Part shown: piece by piece, positions 61,903 to 64,000 of the stretch
How the letters are laid out: every line of letters begins with the position of its first letter
Position numbering within the stretch: position 1 is the stretch's first letter
From: Bacilli bacterium
GTDB taxonomy: Bacteria; Bacillota_I; Bacilli_A; RF39; UBA660
DNA: 64,000 nucleotides
Direction of reading: 5' to 3'
NCBI GenBank assembly: GCA_017541325.1
Contig: JAFXZI010000005.1
Coordinates: 1-64,000, forward strand
Notes under the pieces: model-generated
Told to the model about the DNA's origin: nothing
Databases searched by the model: none
What the model saw: only the letters and a program-made list of their open reading frames with translations
Program-made: the position numbers and the translations under genes

Positions 61903-62561
61903 TGAGAATTAGCAATAGATTAAAAGAAATTGCATCTTTAGTAGATGATAATACTAGCATAATAGATATCGGTTGTGATCATGCACTTCTCGATATCTTT
62001 TTAGTTCAAAATAAAAAATTAAATAAAATAGTTGCATCTGATAATAAAAAAGAACCTTTAAATAGTGCTCTTTCAAATATTAAAAGGTATCATGTAGAAA
62101 ATAAAATAAAATTATCTTTAAATGATGGATTAAAAAATGTTGATGATGATATAGATACTGTTATTATTTCTGGTATGGGTGGAGAATTAATTAAAGATAT
62201 TTTAAAAGTAGAATATTTAAAAAATATAAATACTTTAATATTATCACCACAAAGTGATATTTATGCTTTAAGAACACACCTAAATAAAATTGGTTATAAA
62301 TTTATCTTTGAAAAAATAATAAAAGATCAAAAAAAATATTATATAATTATGAAATTAGAAAGAGGAAAAGAAAAATTATCTGAAGAAGAATTAAAATATG
62401 GACCAGTTTTATTAAAAAACAAAGATGATATTTTTCGTGAGTATTATGACTCTATCCTAAAGGAGAAAATTAATATCTTAGATAAAGTACCAATTAATCT
62501 AAAAAATGCAGTAATGGATGAAATAGATGAATTAAATGAATTATTAGATAACTTTACATAA
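61902..62561 (+). CDS. trmK: tRNA (adenine22-N1)-methyltransferase TrmK
   Basis: This 219-residue SAM-dependent methyltransferase modifies A22 of tRNAs. The N-terminal ISNRLKEIASLVDDN and the SAM-binding IIDIGCDHALLDIFLV are typical of TrmK (YqfN). SGMGGELIKDIL and LILSPQSDIYALRTHL match the catalytic face. The C-terminal helical extension (about 160-219) is as in the family. The ATG overlaps the rpoD stop by one base, so translation is coupled. The same neighbour order (sigA then trmK) occurs in Bacillus. A hairpin overlaps its stop. Confidence 0.95.
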   Translation: MRISNRLKEIASLVDDNTSIIDIGCDHALLDIFLVQNKKLNKIVASDNKKEPLNSALSNIKRYHVENKIKLSLNDGLKNVDDDIDTVIISGMGGELIKDILKVEYLKNINTLILSPQSDIYALRTHLNKIGYKFIFEKIIKDQKKYYIIMKLERGKEKLSEEELKYGPVLLKNKDDIFREYYDSILKEKINILDKVPINLKNAVMDEIDELNELLDNFT

Positions 62562-62576
62562 GTTATCTTTTTTATT
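62546..62576 (+). terminator. Terminator overlapping the end of trmK
   Basis: AGATAACTT (62546-62554), loop TACAT, AAGTTATCT (62560-62568), then T residues. It closes the dnaG-rpoD-trmK operon. Confidence 0.92.
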
Positions 62577-62627
62577 GTCTAATTTACATTTTATGTTTAC
62601 GAAACAAGTAAAATGTTGCCATCATTT

Positions 62628-62636
62628 TGTTATAAT
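62628..62636 (+). promoter_or_regulatory. Extended -10 promoter of the last prepilin-headed gene
   Basis: TGTTATAAT, 29 nt before the ATG at 62666. A TTGCCA at 62616 is too close to be its -35. Confidence 0.72.
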
Positions 62637-62665
62637 TAAATTAGGAAAATAGGGTTGGTGATCTT

Positions 62666-64000
62666 ATGAAAAAAATAATTAAAAAGATTAAATCTTTAGG
62701 AATTAGTGGATTTACTTTAATAGAATTATTAGGTGTTTTAGTAATTATGGGATTATTAATTCTTGTAGTTATGCCTAACTTATATAAATTAATTCACAAA
62801 AATGATGCCAAAGATTATACAACTTATTATGATTTAATTGAATTTGGAGCAGTAAAATATGCTGATGATGCTAGAAGTGAACTTGGAACAACTCATGATA
62901 TTGGTTGTACTCATATTTCACTGGAAGAACTTGTACAAAAAGAATATGTTAGTGAATTTTCTAAAAAAGGAGTAGATTGTTCACTTGGAAGTCATGGAAT
63001 AGTTATTAGAAATAATAATGGTAAGATAACTGTTAAGTATAGAATGACTTGTAAAAAAGGTGATGATGTAATCTTTGCTGAAGGTGAAGATGATGCTTTA
63101 ACTTGCCTAGCTTATAAAGGTGACGATAGTATTAGTTTTGTTGAAAAAATAAGTGGATTAACTCATACTGATAAAGATAATATTTCATATATAACAGCTA
63201 CTTCAAACTATGTAAAATTCTCTGGTCAATTATTTAGAATTGTTAGTATTAATAAAACATTAAATACTGTGAAATTAGTTTCAGATACTCCAGTAGCATC
63301 TATTAGATATAACGGAGATGAAAGAACAACATACACTAATAGTGATATAGAAATGTGGTTAAATAATGAATACTTAAAATCATTACAACCTGATTATAGA
63401 ACATACTTAGCATCAGCTGCTTGGAAACCAACTTCAACAACAACAAGAAAAGCAGTTGTAGGTTTAGTTAGTAAAGAAGATTATGGATATATTAGTGGTT
63501 GGTATGGATCAGATCAATCTTGGTTATTAGACGAAGGTGGATTTACTGCTAAATCACCATTTGGTAATCCAGCAGTTAATTCATTCCATTCTGTAAGACC
63601 TGCTATTACTTTAAATCCTGATGTTGTATGGCACAGTGGTACTGGAAGTAAAACAGATCCATATGTAATTAGCGATACTCCAATTGGAGCTGTAGATGAA
63701 TTCTTAAATCAAAGAATTCCAGGAGAATATGTTAAATTTAGCGGAAGTAAATATAGAATAGTTTCAGTTAATGCAGAAGGAACAAAACTAATTGGAACAG
63801 CATCAATTGGTAAAAAGAAGTTTGCTGATGAATTAGGAGAAGGAGCATTAAACTATTTAATTGATTCAAGTAATTTAGGTATTTATTTAAACGATGGATG
63901 GATTACATCTTTATCAGGAGGAGAGAAAAACTTATTAGATAAAGGTGATTTCTGCCTAGATACAATTAATAGTACAGTAACAACTAGATTATCAACAACT
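62666..64000 (+). CDS. Prepilin-headed surface protein, 3' end outside the window
   Basis: The frame is open from the ATG at 62666 (site GGTTGGTGAT) to the last base, 445 codons. The prepilin signal GISG, then FTLIELLGVLVIMGLLILVV, has Glu at +5. After the pilin helix comes a Cys-containing pilin-like part (to about 160). Then a domain repeats at least twice: VKFSGQLFRIVSINK ... GTGSKTDPYVI and VKFSGSKYRIVSVNAEG. The W-L-N and S-V-R-P-A-I-T segments recall the DUF6273-type domain of exported Firmicute proteins. It is another pilin-plus-surface-domain fusion, like that at 15770-19606. Function is probably surface attachment. How long it is cannot be seen. Confidence 0.88.
   Translation, partial: MKKIIKKIKSLGISGFTLIELLGVLVIMGLLILVVMPNLYKLIHKNDAKDYTTYYDLIEFGAVKYADDARSELGTTHDIGCTHISLEELVQKEYVSEFSKKGVDCSLGSHGIVIRNNNGKITVKYRMTCKKGDDVIFAEGEDDALTCLAYKGDDSISFVEKISGLTHTDKDNISYITATSNYVKFSGQLFRIVSINKTLNTVKLVSDTPVASIRYNGDERTTYTNSDIEMWLNNEYLKSLQPDYRTYLASAAWKPTSTTTRKAVVGLVSKEDYGYISGWYGSDQSWLLDEGGFTAKSPFGNPAVNSFHSVRPAITLNPDVVWHSGTGSKTDPYVISDTPIGAVDEFLNQRIPGEYVKFSGSKYRIVSVNAEGTKLIGTASIGKKKFADELGEGALNYLIDSSNLGIYLNDGWITSLSGGEKNLLDKGDFCLDTINSTVTTRLSTT

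Noticed and set aside
1-64000. CRISPR array, insertion sequence, rRNA or replication origin
   Set aside because: No regularly spaced repeats, transposase genes, rRNA-like sequence or DnaA-box clusters were seen.

Overview
The window is a stretch of low-GC bacterial chromosome. It is strongly AT-rich by eye, and almost every gene is on the + strand. The genetic code is the standard bacterial one: TGA ends mutM, dnaG and the VirB4 N-terminal gene at the expected places. The gene content is that of a Bacillota/Bacilli genome: PolC plus DnaE, a dnaG-rpoD-trmK cluster, and tRNA-Cys with an encoded CCA. The abundance of prepilin-like proteins, InlB-type repeats and odd membrane proteins next to core genes suggests an uncultured, gut-type, wall-bearing Bacilli lineage near the Mollicutes (RF39-like). 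That taxonomic guess is inference. Peptidoglycan is implied by the SpoIID and glucosaminidase domains.

Layout. 1-2.6 kb: the end of a large surface protein, a small unknown gene with a near-consensus promoter and a leader hairpin, and two type IV prepilin-like genes. 2.7-3.6 kb: endonuclease IV. 3.6-15.7 kb: a type IV secretion-like locus (VirB2-like pilin, VirB6-like channel protein, PrgI/VirB3, a VirB4 ATPase split into two overlapping genes, a membrane-anchored SpoIID-glucosaminidase murein hydrolase, a lipoprotein, a VirD4/TraG coupling ATPase, a thioredoxin-like protein and an unknown exported protein). 15.8-20.2 kb: a giant prepilin-headed adhesin-like protein with InlB-type repeats, and a partner. 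20.3-23.5 kb: asnS, a membrane protein and tRNA-Cys. 23.5-28.9 kb: an accessory-looking patch holding the only minus-strand genes, including a lipoprotein gene interrupted by one in-frame TGA, an XRE regulator, a nucleotidyltransferase-fold gene and an EamA transporter. 28.9-42.3 kb: dnaE, tig, a phosphohexomutase, an alpha-2-macroglobulin-like giant and topA. 42.4-46.3 kb: a second VirB2-like/VirB6-like pair carrying extra domains. 46.3-62.6 kb: polA, mutM, truB, an unknown gene, a very large polC, an unknown acidic protein, dnaG, rpoD and trmK. 62.7-64 kb: a further prepilin-headed protein running off the window.

How it fits together. The two VirB2/VirB6 modules, PrgI, VirB4, the hydrolase and VirD4 could form one envelope-spanning export machine. 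No relaxase, integrase or transposase is visible, and the locus sits among housekeeping genes, so a resident protein-secretion or cell-contact role looks more likely than a conjugative element. Four prepilin-headed proteins point to a type IV pilus or pseudopilus system whose assembly genes lie elsewhere. The DNA genes (nfo, dnaE, topA, polA, mutM, polC, dnaG) cover replication and base-excision repair.

Signals. Transcription units are short and end in hairpin-plus-T terminators that often overlap the stop codon. Promoters are dominated by TGnTATAAT with weak or absent -35 boxes and very short leaders. Ribosome binding sites are often AGGTGAT, the 3'-shifted register of the usual Shine-Dalgarno sequence.
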